This document shows positions 1 through 10,371 of a stretch of DNA of 64,000 nt, in pieces (the first letter of the stretch is position 1; every line of letters starts with the position of its first letter). The stretch is from Kryptolebias marmoratus. Lineage: Eukaryota; Chordata; Actinopteri; Cyprinodontiformes; Rivulidae. The position numbers and the translations under genes were made by a program. The notes under the pieces were generated by a model. The model saw nothing but the letters and a program-made list of their open reading frames with translations, made no database searches and was not told where the DNA came from. The stretch is from assembly GCF_001649575.2 (NCBI RefSeq), contig NC_051445.1, forward strand, positions 10,747,652 to 10,811,651, written 5' to 3'.

Positions 1-716
1 ATGAATAGCGAAGCAGGGGGAAGTGCAGATGGATGAAACCGCAGCCGGAGGAGCTCAGCAGCAGAGTACTGGATCAGACCCGTAACAGGTTGTTGGAGGA
101 GTGCCAGGAGAGTCCAGAGAAGCACAGCCCAGATGTATATCCTGCTAATTGGCATTGTAGGAGAGGAGTCGGCAGCTTGGACAGATGAACAGCGACAGGT
201 AAGACTCAGGTAGTCGATGAGAGCAGGAAAGTGGAAGCTAGACCATGTACACACACAGTTTTGCCAATAATCGTTGATTTGCGGCGAGCAGCGGCAGCAA
301 GTCGCGCCAGCGTTCACTCACATTTTAGTGGAAGTCTCAGAAAGTAACGTCTGAAGGCGAAGGCGGATGTTTACGCAACGTTAGCAGAAGCGTCCGCGGC
401 TGCGGCCCGCACGCGCAGAGTCCGTGACATGTTTGTCTCCGAGGCCAAACACTCGGGATCAGTCGAGCCGTCTCGGAGCCGAGTCTCACGAGGGCGTGGG
501 GGTTTCACGAGCGAAATGTGGCTGCATTCTTTCACCGGATTTACAAGGATTTGTGTCGTTACGGCTTGCTGCTGTAAGTCTGTCATAATGAAATTGTCCA
601 CATGCTAGGGCCCTGGTTTCCACCCAGTGTGACCCGAGGGGGAAACCGAGATGCTTCATTTGTCCGTTTTAGTTCTGCCGTCAAACAGGAAGCTCTTGTT
701 CGATCTGTTCGCGCTC

Positions 717-955
717 GGTGTACGTGTCGGGGATGACTCTCAGCTACTTCCACACCGAGTCTGAGCTCAATATCTGTGAAACTGACTGAGTTATAGCCAT
801 TTCTTTGCTTTGTAAGGTTGGTTAGCTGTGGCGTCCATCTTGAATCGGCTTGCCTGCCAGAGCCAGTCAGCTGTAGATGTACATCCGTTGATTATTTTCA
901 GAAAGTTTCATTAAAATCCGTTCAGTGATCCGTGAGATACTTTGCTAACAGACCG
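717..955 (-). repeat. Dispersed ~240-bp repeat, reverse copy
   Basis: The reverse complement contains the same blocks as the copy at 5330-5530, including TTTTAATGAAACTTT, TTCAAGATGGACGCCACAG and GTAGCTGAGAGTCATCC. It lies upstream of the visible grwd1 exons. Another partial reverse copy is at about 37566-37640. Confidence 0.6.
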
Positions 956-1664
956 ACTTCTCTGGCATTATTAGCGTCGGGCAGTAATCTCCTTGTTGAA
1001 CGCCGAACGAAGACCCGAACCGAGGTAAAACAAGAAGCAGATTACAAACGAGGAGCTGCATTTTCAAGGTTTTCTAACATCGGACACAGTCACCATCATT
1101 AAAAAAAAACAACACGTTTCATTAAAACTTCCGTTTATGATTTTAATTCTGTAACTTTTCTTCTCATTTACACGTCACTGTACTGAGTTTAAGCTGCTGT
1201 AAGAGTGTGCTTACCTGCAGTCTGCTGTGCACATCCTCCATGCATATTTTATGAGTACCACTTATACGCACACACACACACACACCGGGCCGGATGCGCG
1301 TCCCGGAGATGAAATATTCAGCTGATTTATGTTTTACTCCAGCGGCCCACATGTATCAAAACGGCAGAGGCGGACAGTAAAGCTTTTGCTTGAATCTGTG
1401 TTCTCGTGTCTGTTAGTTAAATTTAAAAAAAAAACAATCCTTGGACGTACTTCTGCAACTGATTAGCAATTCAAGATGGCTCCCACAGACCATCTCACCT
1501 CGTGAAACACAGAAACGGACAGAAATCGGTCAAAAAACGCTTATTCTGCTGACAGATTGGTCCCCCACCCCCACCCCCACGGGCCCCCAGTTCAAAAAAT
1601 TCCTATCTACGCCCCTGCCTGTACGCCACAAAATCTAAAATGAGGCAGTTTTTTTTTTTTTTTT

Positions 1665-1875
1665 NNNNNNNNNNNNNNNNNNNNNNNNNNNNNNNNNNNN
1701 NNNNNNNNNNNNNNNNNNNNNNNNNNNNNNNNNNNNNNNNNNNNNNNNNNNNNNNNNNNNNNNNNNNNNNNNNNNNNNNNNNNNNNNNNNNNNNNNNNNN
1801 NNNNNNNNNNNNNNNNNNNNNNNNNNNNNNNNNNNNNNNNNNNNNNNNNNNNNNNNNNNNNNNNNNNNNNNNNNN
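1665..1875. other. Assembly gap (211 N)
   Basis: A run of N flanked by poly-T on both sides (20 T's before, 18 after), so the unresolved sequence is probably a long homopolymer or simple repeat. An upstream grwd1 exon could in principle be hidden here, but the space is short. Confidence 0.99.
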
Positions 1876-3104
1876 TTTTTTTTTTTTTTTTTTGTCCTGT
1901 GCCGCCAGGAGAAAGTTGTTGGAGGCGACATTCCTCCCTCTGCTGGACTGCGGTAACCTGCACTGAATCGTTGTTTTCTTTTTCGTCTCACAGGCTGCGA
2001 AGCTCTTATTTATCGCCGCAGCCTTCCCTCTCCCTGCAGACACGTTGGTGCCTTTTTTTTTTTAATTTATGAAACTATGCTTGCCCCCCACCCCCACCCC
2101 GCCCCCTGTCTTTCCTGTCTTTCTGGGTATATTTGATTTAAAGCTAGTCATTATCCGCTGCGATCAAACGGTACCCTTTCACTGACCCTTCCCAAGCTCC
2201 GTACAGAACCTGATAAACAAAAAAAAAAGGCTTTTACGTTTTTGTGATTGCTTGCAAACTAAATTAAAAGCTCCAAGGGTTTGATCCCAATCAGTGCTTT
2301 TTTTTTTAATAAGAAGGTGAAAGGTTTGGAAGGAGATTCGATTAGAGTTTGAGCTTCCTCTCTTAGCCTGATGTTTGGCTCTCACCTGTTTCTGTTACAT
2401 TTATATAAATTGAGTCATATTAGGTTATTTTATGTTGTGCTTTTAGGTGATTTGTATGTTTCTGGAACTTCTGCTGTTGCTCCTTTTTGGCTGGGGGGCC
2501 TCCCTTGACAAAGAGATCTTTTTAATCTGAACCGGACTCACCTGGTTAAATAAAAGGTCAGATAATAAAATAAAATTAAAAAAAGACAGATGTTGAGCTA
2601 AAATTTGGCGTGGTAGTAGCTGAGAGCGAGTCGCAGCGCGTACCTTGAGCTCGGCGTCTCGCGTGACGTTACATCTGAGGTTCGACGCAAACGGCCGCCG
2701 CTTTGTCGCTTTTTTTCAAGCGCCTTTTAATTAACGCCGGGGTTTGTTAATTGTCCTCGCTCACGCTCGTCGAGTTTTTAGTTCCGAGTTGTTGTTTAAA
2801 ACCGACAGCAGGAACCGTGGAATCTCTCCACGATCAGTACAAATATGTCCAAACGTATTTATTTGTTTAAATACCAGCTTCACCTGTTACTGTCTCACCG
2901 TCACAGTTCAGCTGAAGGCAGCTTTTCTATTTTTATCGCTTCCATCTACAGTGGATGACAAAAACAGGAAGAAGAAGGAACAAAAACAGATTAAAGCGCA
3001 GACGTGTGTGTATATGAGTTTAAATGTAAATAAAAAAATAAGGCAAACAGATTCTGTTCCTTTAATGTCAGCCGTTAATTTTCCCTTCTGTGGAGTCTTT
3101 AAAC

Positions 3105-3319
3105 CACACGTGTCAAACTCAAGGCCCGCGGGCCAGATCTGGCCCTCTGTAACATTTTATGTTTGCTCTAAATTCTGTATAATCTGTAACTGGGAAAAGG
3201 TCATTGATATTTCTATATGAATGATTTGACATAATGCATCTAAACAAAGGTTAATTTATGTAATTTTAATAAATATTGGTTGTGATTGGCCTTTTGCGTC
3301 ACTGGGTTTGACGCCCCTG
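3105..3319. mobile_element. hAT-type MITE in the grwd1 upstream intron
   Basis: A 215-bp element with imperfect terminal inverted repeats of about 16 bp: the left end contains GTGTCAAACTCA and the right end, reversed, contains GCGTCAAACCCA. It is flanked by an exact 8-bp target duplication CTTTAAAC (3097-3104 and 3320-3327). Eight-base duplications and CAGGGG(T/C)GTCAAAC termini are typical of hAT transposons. There is no coding capacity. It ends 84 bp before a grwd1 splice acceptor. Confidence 0.85.
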
Positions 3320-3403
3320 CTTTAAACCGTCGGCTCCGATTTAACGGAAACTTTGTCTCAGAGTCCATTTGGACCTTCCCTAAATGTGCCGAATGTCTTC
3401 CAG

Positions 3404-6400
3404 GCTTCTGGTGATGCGCATGCACAACCTCCACGGAACGGAGCCGGAGGACGAGGAGAAGGACAGCAGCGACGAGGACAGCGGCGACGAAGAGGAGGAG
3501 GACGAGGACAAGAAGCCGAAGCTGGAGCTCGCCATGGCGCCTCACTACGGCGGCATCAACCGAGTTCGAGTACGTCGTCCTTTTTTTTTTTTTAACCGCA
3601 CAATAGTGAGGAAATAAACGGCGCGCTGAGTGGGGGTTCTGCTCCCCAACTTGCAGGTGACCCAGGTGGGACAGCGGTGCCTGGCTGCCGTGTGGTCCGA
3701 GAAGGGGCAGGTAGAGATATTCGACCTCCGACCTCAGCTGGAGGCCGTCCACAGCTCCACCGCCATGGCCGCTTTCGCCCAGCAGCAGAAAGAGGCCGCG
3801 GCGCTCTTCAGCTTCTCGGGACACATGAGCGAGGGCTTCGCGATCGACTGGTCGACCAAAGTTCCCGGTGAGTGACGCTTCGGGGCTAAGAGGTCAGTTT
3901 GGGGTCGCGCGGTTGCGAGACGTTCGTCTTCCGCTCTCATCGTCCACGAGACACTCGGCTCAGAACTCCCCGGAAGCTCCTCCTTCCTCCTGCGGCGTTA
4001 AAACGGGTTTCTTCCTGCCGTTTTCTCGACTCTCCTGTCCCTGGCTGAATTTTCTAACGGCCTCCAGCTGCTTCTCAGCGGAGCAGCAGAAACAAAATGG
4101 CTCCATTAAAGCTTACCGGCTTTTAGGTGTAAACAACTCCTGACCAATCACACGACACTCGGAGCAAACCCCCTGAGAGGAACAGTTCGGCCCAGGGACT
4201 CGAGTCGAGAAGCGGCGGACGAAGCTACGAGAAGAAAAACGAGAGCCGCCATCGTGACTTCTCATGGAGGATGGAGAGAAAGAGAAAGAGTCCTGAACTC
4301 TTCCACGTTTGTCACTTTACAAACACAAACTTTAAACCAATCTGAGATTTTCTGTGACAGTCCAACACTGACCTTCCTCAGCCGAGTAAAGCGAGCGGCA
4401 AAGGAGATTCGGATGTCTCTCAAGCAACAGAAGAAGAAGAATTAAAACATCAGTGCTTGTCATATATCTCATTTATGTTTTTCGGCCCCAACAGGTCGTC
4501 TCGTCAGCGGCGACTGCAAGAAGAACATCCACGTGTGGGAGCCGCGTGAGGGCGGGGCTTCGTGGCAGATCGACCAGCGGCCCTTCAGCTCCCACAGCAA
4601 GTCTGTGGAGGACCTGCAGTGGTCGCCCACGGAGGCTACGGTGCGTACGACGGCGCCGTAAACTTAAAATCTGGTTTTATTTAAAGGAACTCTTTGGCAG
4701 GTGGGCTAAGTTGTCATAGATCATCTATTAAACAGGATCATCGCTCTGTTGAAAATATTTGTCATCTCAGATTTTTAACAATTTTCTCTCGCTGATTTTT
4801 TTTTTTTTTTTTTCTGATTTAAAATCTTGTTTCGTTTTAAATCAGCTCATCTCTGGGTGGTACCGAGCTCACCTGCGGGCCCGACGTGGCCCCCGGGCCG
4901 CCTGTTAAGTGGCCTGAACGCGCGTTGTTTGTAGGCGCCGCCATCGAGCGTTTTCTTCGAAGCTCGCTGAAAAGCGGGGCGGCGGACTTTTCTCATCGTT
5001 CGCATTTCCTTCACGCCGAGCTCGCTGACTCACCTGAGCTCCCACGGCTGTTGCGTAAAGTAAAAACGCACGGACGAAGGCGGGGGCGTGCTGCGAACCC
5101 GACGATCGGAACGAACGAAGGCCGTGTTGGCGTTTTGAAGGAGCTCCTGCGTAAACCGCGCCCGTCGCGTCGCAGCGAGGTCACAGCCAAGTTCTTCGAC
5201 CTGGAAAAAAAAAAAAAAAAAAGTGGCCGGTCTAGTTTTTGGTATGCAAGCTTTTTGTTTTCCATGAATGAACAATAAAAACAGGCGCCACTTTGTCACA
5301 AACTGGAGTGTCATCATCAGCCTGTCACCAAAAATATCTCCTGAGCCTCTGGACGGGTTTTAATGAAACTTCCAGGAAATAATTGACTGTACGAACATCT
5401 GCAACCGCTCAAGTCAGTTCAGTTCAAGATGGCCGCCACGGCAACACAGAAGCGGCTTATAATTCAGCCGGTTTTACGGACACTGAGCTAAAATCTGATG
5501 TGGTAGCTGAGAGTCATACAGCACGTACTCTGATTTTAATTTTATGGTTTGACAAACGGCTGCAGCTCCTCTCCATGAGTTCAGTTTAAAACTGCAGCAG
5601 CAGATGTGAATTACTTCAAGGCGTCTTGGGCTTTTATTTTGAAATGCGTCGGGTTTTCGACAGACGTTTATATTTGAGTTTCAAGTCTCTGATTTTAAAT
5701 GCTCGCCTTTTTTTCCCGCCAGGTGTTTGCGTCCTGCTCCGTGGATCAGTCCATCCGTGTCTGGGACATCCGCGCCCTGCCCAACTCCATGCTCGCGGCC
5801 AACGAGGCGCACTCGTCAGACGTCAACGTGATCAGCTGGAACCGGAGCGAGCCGTTCCTGCTGTCCGGCGGCGACGACGGGCTCCTGAAAGTGTGGGACC
5901 TGCGGCAGTTTAAGGTAAGGGGGCGGGGGCTGGGAAACGATCGTCACGCCGCCGTTTGTTCAGTTGCGTGTCATCGCAGTGAAATCTCCCCGCCGTCACG
6001 GCGGAGTGGAAACCGGTGTTTAGGAGCTGGGATTTTACAACCTTCCATTATTTCACCAGCTCCTCCTGACCACAAACATCTGTTTCATCCTCTGCTGGTT
6101 TCACTGAAGCACAACAATAATTACTGCGGTCGTTACCGCCCTTAAAACATGGAACTGTTTCTTGTTTGTTTTATTCTGTTACCGGCTGCCATTAAAGGTG
6201 AGAGATCATCTGTGTGTTTATTTGTTAGCAAAACATCTAATAAACCGGTAGACCGATTTGAATAAAACCTTTAGAAAGGAACCATTGGTTCAAAATGGCC
6301 GCCACAGCCGACCGAACTTAAAGCAGAGTGCTGAGCAGCTTTAATGAAGCTGAAAATATTGAAACAAGCAGAACAGAAGCTGAAATTAGCAAAACTGTAG

Positions 6401-7522
6401 CTAAAACCTTAAATTGGCAAAAATGGGTAGCTGTTTGGTAGCTAAAATCTAAAAATGAGCACAAATGTAGGCAAAAATTGGCTAAACCGTAGCTAAAATT
6501 GAAGCTAACTGTAAAACCGTAGATGATAGCTAAAATTGACAAATCAGTTAAAAAAGCTAAAGCGAGCAAAACCATAGCTAAAAGCTAAAATTAGTAGAAA
6601 ACCGTAGCTAAAAGCTAAAATTAGTAGAAAACCGTAGCTAAAAGTTAAAGTTGGCTAAACTGTTGCTAAGTGCTAAACTTGGCAAAACCTCAGCTAAAAG
6701 CTTAAATTAGCAAAACTGTAGCTAAAATCGAAATTAATTGTAAAATCGTAGATGATAGCTAAAATTGACAAATCAGTAAATAGAGCTAACGGTAGCAAAA
6801 CCATAGCTAAAAGCTAAAATTAGTAGATAACCGTAGCTAAAAGTTAAAGTTGGCTAAACTGACAAGTGCTAAACTTGGCAAAACCTCAGCTAAAAGCTAA
6901 AAGTTACAAAATGGCAGCTAAACGTTTCAGAACAGTGGATTTCAGCAGCTTTCGAACAGAACAGCGGAGAGCTCTTAACGTATTTCTTTGAGGAACGTAT
7001 TTGTAAATAAAGTTAAATATTTTGAAAAGTGTAAAAGTTACGAAAAACCTAAAGTGATTTCCGACTGAGTGGAAGTTTTATGAACAGTCAAAATGACATA
7101 AACCGTGATCAGGAAAACAAAAGTGCAGATAACGACGACAGGGATCTCAGGATAAACAGAAACGGGGTTGTTTTAAAAAACGCTGAGTCAGCGTCCGACC
7201 GTCTCGCCCGCAGGCCGGACGCCCGGTGGCGAGCTTCAAGCAGCACTGCGGCCCTGTCACCTCGGTGGAGTGGAGCCCCGCCGACTCGAGCGTGTTCGCC
7301 GCGTCCGGCGCCGACGACGTCATCAGCCAGTGGGACCTGTCCGTGGAGGCGTCGGACGCGGGCGCCCGGGTGGAGGGGGCGAAGGACCTGCCCCCGCAGC
7401 TGCTCTTCCTGCACCAGGGCCAGTCGGAGATCAAAGAAATCCACTGGCACCCGCAGATACCCGGCGCCATGATCTCCACGGCGCTGTCCGGCTTCAACGT
7501 GTTCAGGACTATATCCGTGTAG
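3404..7522 (+). CDS. grwd1: Glutamate-rich WD repeat protein 1 (3' portion, 5 exons)
   Basis: Nuclear/nucleolar WD40 protein; the family binds histones and pre-ribosomal particles and acts in chromatin licensing and 60S assembly (family knowledge). Exons seen: 3404-3569, 3657-3867, 4495-4640, 5723-5914, 7214-7522; all junctions are GT-AG and keep frame, giving 340 residues to the stop. The first visible exon carries the MRMHNLHG motif, then the acidic Glu/Asp-rich tract that names the protein, then the conserved APHYGGINRVRV segment. WD40 repeats follow, with typical ends such as SIRVWDIR and LLKVWDLRQF, and the protein ends in FNVFRTISV like vertebrate GRWD1. Roughly 110-120 N-terminal residues are missing: no exon encoding the proline/glutamate-rich start was found between 1 and 3403, so it lies in the N gap or left of the window. 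Very GC-rich exons sit in AT-rich introns. Confidence 0.95.
5330..5530 (+). repeat. Dispersed ~240-bp repeat, copy in grwd1 intron
   Basis: Shares in order the blocks TTTTAATGAAACTT, GGAAATAAT, TTCAAGATGGCCGCCA, an ACTGAGCTAAAATCTG-like block and GTAGCTGAGAGTCAT with the reverse copy at 717-955 and the copies at 7905-8285. No terminal inverted repeats or open frame are seen. It is probably an old non-autonomous element; its family name is not known to me. Confidence 0.6.
6320..6925. repeat. Second-order tandem repeat built on GCTAAAA/AGCAAAA words
   Basis: About 600 bp in a grwd1 intron made of degenerate 7-12 bp words (AGCTAAAA, TTAGCAAAA, CCGTAGCTAAAA). A larger period of about 229 bp is superimposed: the block GATGATAGCTAAAATTGAC occurs near 6522 and again near 6751, followed by the same order of sub-blocks. 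Reverse-strand open frames here are low-complexity artefacts. Confidence 0.85.
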
Positions 7523-7604
7523 CGCCGGTGTGGGCGGCTGAGATTTAAAAACAGTATTTTAGTCCTAAACACTCTCAGAATGTAAATAAGTTGACTGTAG
7601 ACGT

Positions 7605-7610
7605 AATAAA
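7605..7610 (+). terminator. grwd1 poly(A) signal
   Basis: AATAAA 83 bp after the grwd1 stop. A second AATAAA at 7705-7710 offers an alternative end. Confidence 0.7.
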
Positions 7611-7904
7611 TCTGCTTTTTGGCTTTGATTTGCCGACATGTTGAACTCTCTGTATATCTCACAGATGTGCAAACTATTTTAGGCATTTCCTGTACATTAC
7701 TTGGAATAAAGTGCTTAAAATCTCAAACTGAGACTTTACTTCCTGTTCTTTTACTTCTAAAGGGTAAAATTCATTTTTTGAATTACCATGGTGCTCTCAG
7801 ATGTGCAGACAAACGATCTGAGGTCGACGTTTTGCCGTTTTGGCTGTTAAGTTTATTTGAAAACGCAGCGTTTCGTTCCAGCGTAAGGATGTTTTCTTGT
7901 CTGT

Positions 7905-8285
7905 CGCTAAGATATCTCCTAAATCGCTAAATGGATTTTAACGAAACCTTCAGGAAATAATCGCCGGATCTGCGTCTACAACCGGCTGTCGTTTGGAGCC
8001 GACCCCAATTAAAGATGGCCGCCAAATCGAGCTCATTGCGGGAAAACGCAAAAAAAATGGCTCCAACTCAGGCCGTTTTACAGCCGCTGTGGTTAAATCC
8101 GAATGCGACTTCCTGTCAGACTCGGCCCTGCTTAGTTCGGTCAGTCCAGTTCAAGATGGCTGCCACAGCTAATCAACCTTAGCGGACACATAGAATTGGC
8201 CACAGCTCAGTCGATTTTACAGATATTTGAGCAGAAATTAGGTTTGGTGGAAGCTGAGAGTCGTATCCAACCCTCTGACGTCCTG
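7905..8285 (+). repeat. Two abutting partial copies of the dispersed ~240-bp repeat
   Basis: The first copy (about 7905-8035) has GATTTTAACGAAACCTTCAGG and AAAGATGGCCGCCA blocks. The second (about 8140-8285) has TTCAAGATGGCTGCCACAG and GAAGCTGAGAGTCGTAT blocks. Both are in the same orientation as the 5330 copy. They lie just downstream of grwd1. Confidence 0.55.
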
Positions 8286-8289
8286 CGAT

Positions 8290-10371
8290 AATCGCCGGAA
8301 ACACGTATCGATATTTTTAGGCTCCAGGTTTGTAGTTTCTCGCCATGAAATGATCGGAAAGGCGGTTTTTCTACCAGGAAGTGAAATCGTTTTGGTTTTT
8401 TTCTTCTCGCTCGGTCGAAACGTTGAACTGCTAATAAAAGAGTTGAGATACAGCTCATTAAATCCCAATAATAAGTTTAATGTTTGTTTTTTACTGTGAT
8501 TCTTATTCAGCCACAAGGTAACAGATACATTTCAAACCAGCATTTTAGGACAGAGGAGTGGGAACTGGCCTCTCCCGTTTTTTTTTGGTTTTTTTTTACA
8601 GCATCTTGTAACAAAATCATAAGCGCAGTTTTACGAGCGGTGAGCGCGTTTTAAAATACGCCGCTCGTCCTGATTTACGACTGACCTTTAAATCACATGA
8701 GTGTCCTTCCCTTTAACTAGCAAACCCGTTAAAAAAAAAAAAAAACAGCCTTAAGGGCAGCTTTGGTAAAGCGGAAAACATGCTCACACACACACACACA
8801 CACACCAAAAGAAAAAAAAAAACTGCACTCAGAAGTGGTTTGGTTTGGTCTGGAGCGAAAAGCCTCACATTCCCAGATTTGGAATGTGACAAATTCACAG
8901 TAATTCACTTTCAACACTGTCTCTGAGGACTTTGAACAAATAAAAAATATACATATATATATAAAAATAAAATAAAATTAAAAAAACAAGACAAGGAGAC
9001 TGTACAAAACAAACAATGCAGAAAAATAAAATAATAAAAAAAAGATGCTGTGCTGATGCAGGTGGCTTTATGGCACAATAAGATGCGGTTCGACAAACAG
9101 CACCTGTGTTTATTTCGTGTTTTAGATAGAAAACATTTTATTAGCGTAAGAAGCCGACTCGGACTTTCTTAAAAGCTTCCAGCTGAACAGAGGGAGTCGA
9201 AAGTGCTGCGAACTTTTCCCGCTACGTTCCGAGATGAGCCGAAACGGCGCATTTTCCAGTTGATGAAGGGGTCGTTCGAACGCCTGTGAGCGGCTAGTAT
9301 CTTACCTGCTGTAGATGGCTCTTTAAAAGACCTCGCCTCAGAGGCGTGAGAGTTCTGAGTCCTGCGTCGCGTTTGTGACCCCGGAGTTGGGACTTCCGAG
9401 TTATGAGTCAACCGGTGCGTCGAGAAGCGGGAGATTCCCGATCCGGCCTGACCTCGAAATCCAATATGGCCGACCTTGCATGAAAAGCCGAGCTAGCTGC
9501 AGGGATGACCTTTTTCTTAAATTTTAGCTCGTATCTCAGTAATCCGGTCACGCAGAGAAATCTGTTTTAGCTCGTGTAGCTAAAAGACGTTCGCCTGTTT
9601 TTTCCCGACGCGCAGCTGGACCGTGTCGGATGTGGTTCCCTAACCCGACTTCTGGGGTCGAACAACGCGGCGAATTTCCTACCAAACTGATGCTAACGGC
9701 ACATCCGAGGAAAGCCGAGACCAAAGGAAAATGCTTAAAGCGATTCTAACCTTAAAGCTCTCATGGCAGCTAATGCTAACGCCACTTGATGAAACCTCGG
9801 GAATCCACGGCTGTTTCCCCGGTCGTTTAAGGATATTTAAAAAGCGCTAATAGTAGCAGCTAACAGCTAGCTTCCGGAATTTTTTTGTATTTATTCCTGA
9901 CAGCTGTCTTGTTTGCTCTTCGCCTTCATTGTGGCGCGTTTAGCAGCGGATTCTACGCTTGTTCGATCCCGCCCACACCGACCAGCCTGACGTCACGCGA
10001 CTCAGGTTTCCACGTGGTTTCAGCCGAGTGCTTTGTTTACACTGACTGCGTACCCGCGTTATCAGTATATCTGGGAAAACTCGAACTGCACCTTTTTTTT
10101 AAATGTTTGATTTCTTTCTTCGCAACGAGCGGCTTTAAGACGGGCGGCGATCAACTCAGACTAGCCGTTAGCTTGTCGGTCTGACGGGAATTAAAGTGGT
10201 TTTCCAAACGGAGGTCGTTACAGCAGGTAAGATACTGACTCTTCATGTCCTGAACGGTCTCTTTCACTGTACCCTTGCTGTGTTTTTTTATTTAAATGTC
10301 CCAGTTTTCATCCATTCTGATTAAAATACAGTATTCTTTACAGCAAGATGTGTTTTTTTTGTTTGTTTTGT
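8290..10371. other. Intergenic DNA between grwd1 and the Borg gene
   Basis: No coding exon recognised. It contains a CA run near 8785-8806, A/T-rich low-complexity sequence near 8940-9040 and scattered GCTAA words. The open frames here lack splice context and family similarity. The right end is expected to hold the 3' UTR of the reverse-strand cdc42ep5-like gene. Confidence 0.5.

Larger units (their letters stand above)
1..3096. other. Region left of the first visible grwd1 exon: no confident gene
   Basis: No recognisable coding exon. The first ~200 bases hold a short open frame beginning at 33 and a good splice donor near 198 (see findings). A CpG-rich patch lies at about 340-520 and could be a promoter. 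Copies of a dispersed repeat lie at 717-955 (reverse) and in part near 1440-1500 and 2580-2650. There is a short CA run near 1267 and an assembly gap at 1665-1875. The missing 5' exons of grwd1 would be expected here or further left. Confidence 0.5.

Noticed and set aside
1603..2043. Open frames running through the N gap
   Set aside because: The frame exists only because N and poly-T/poly-A contain no stops.
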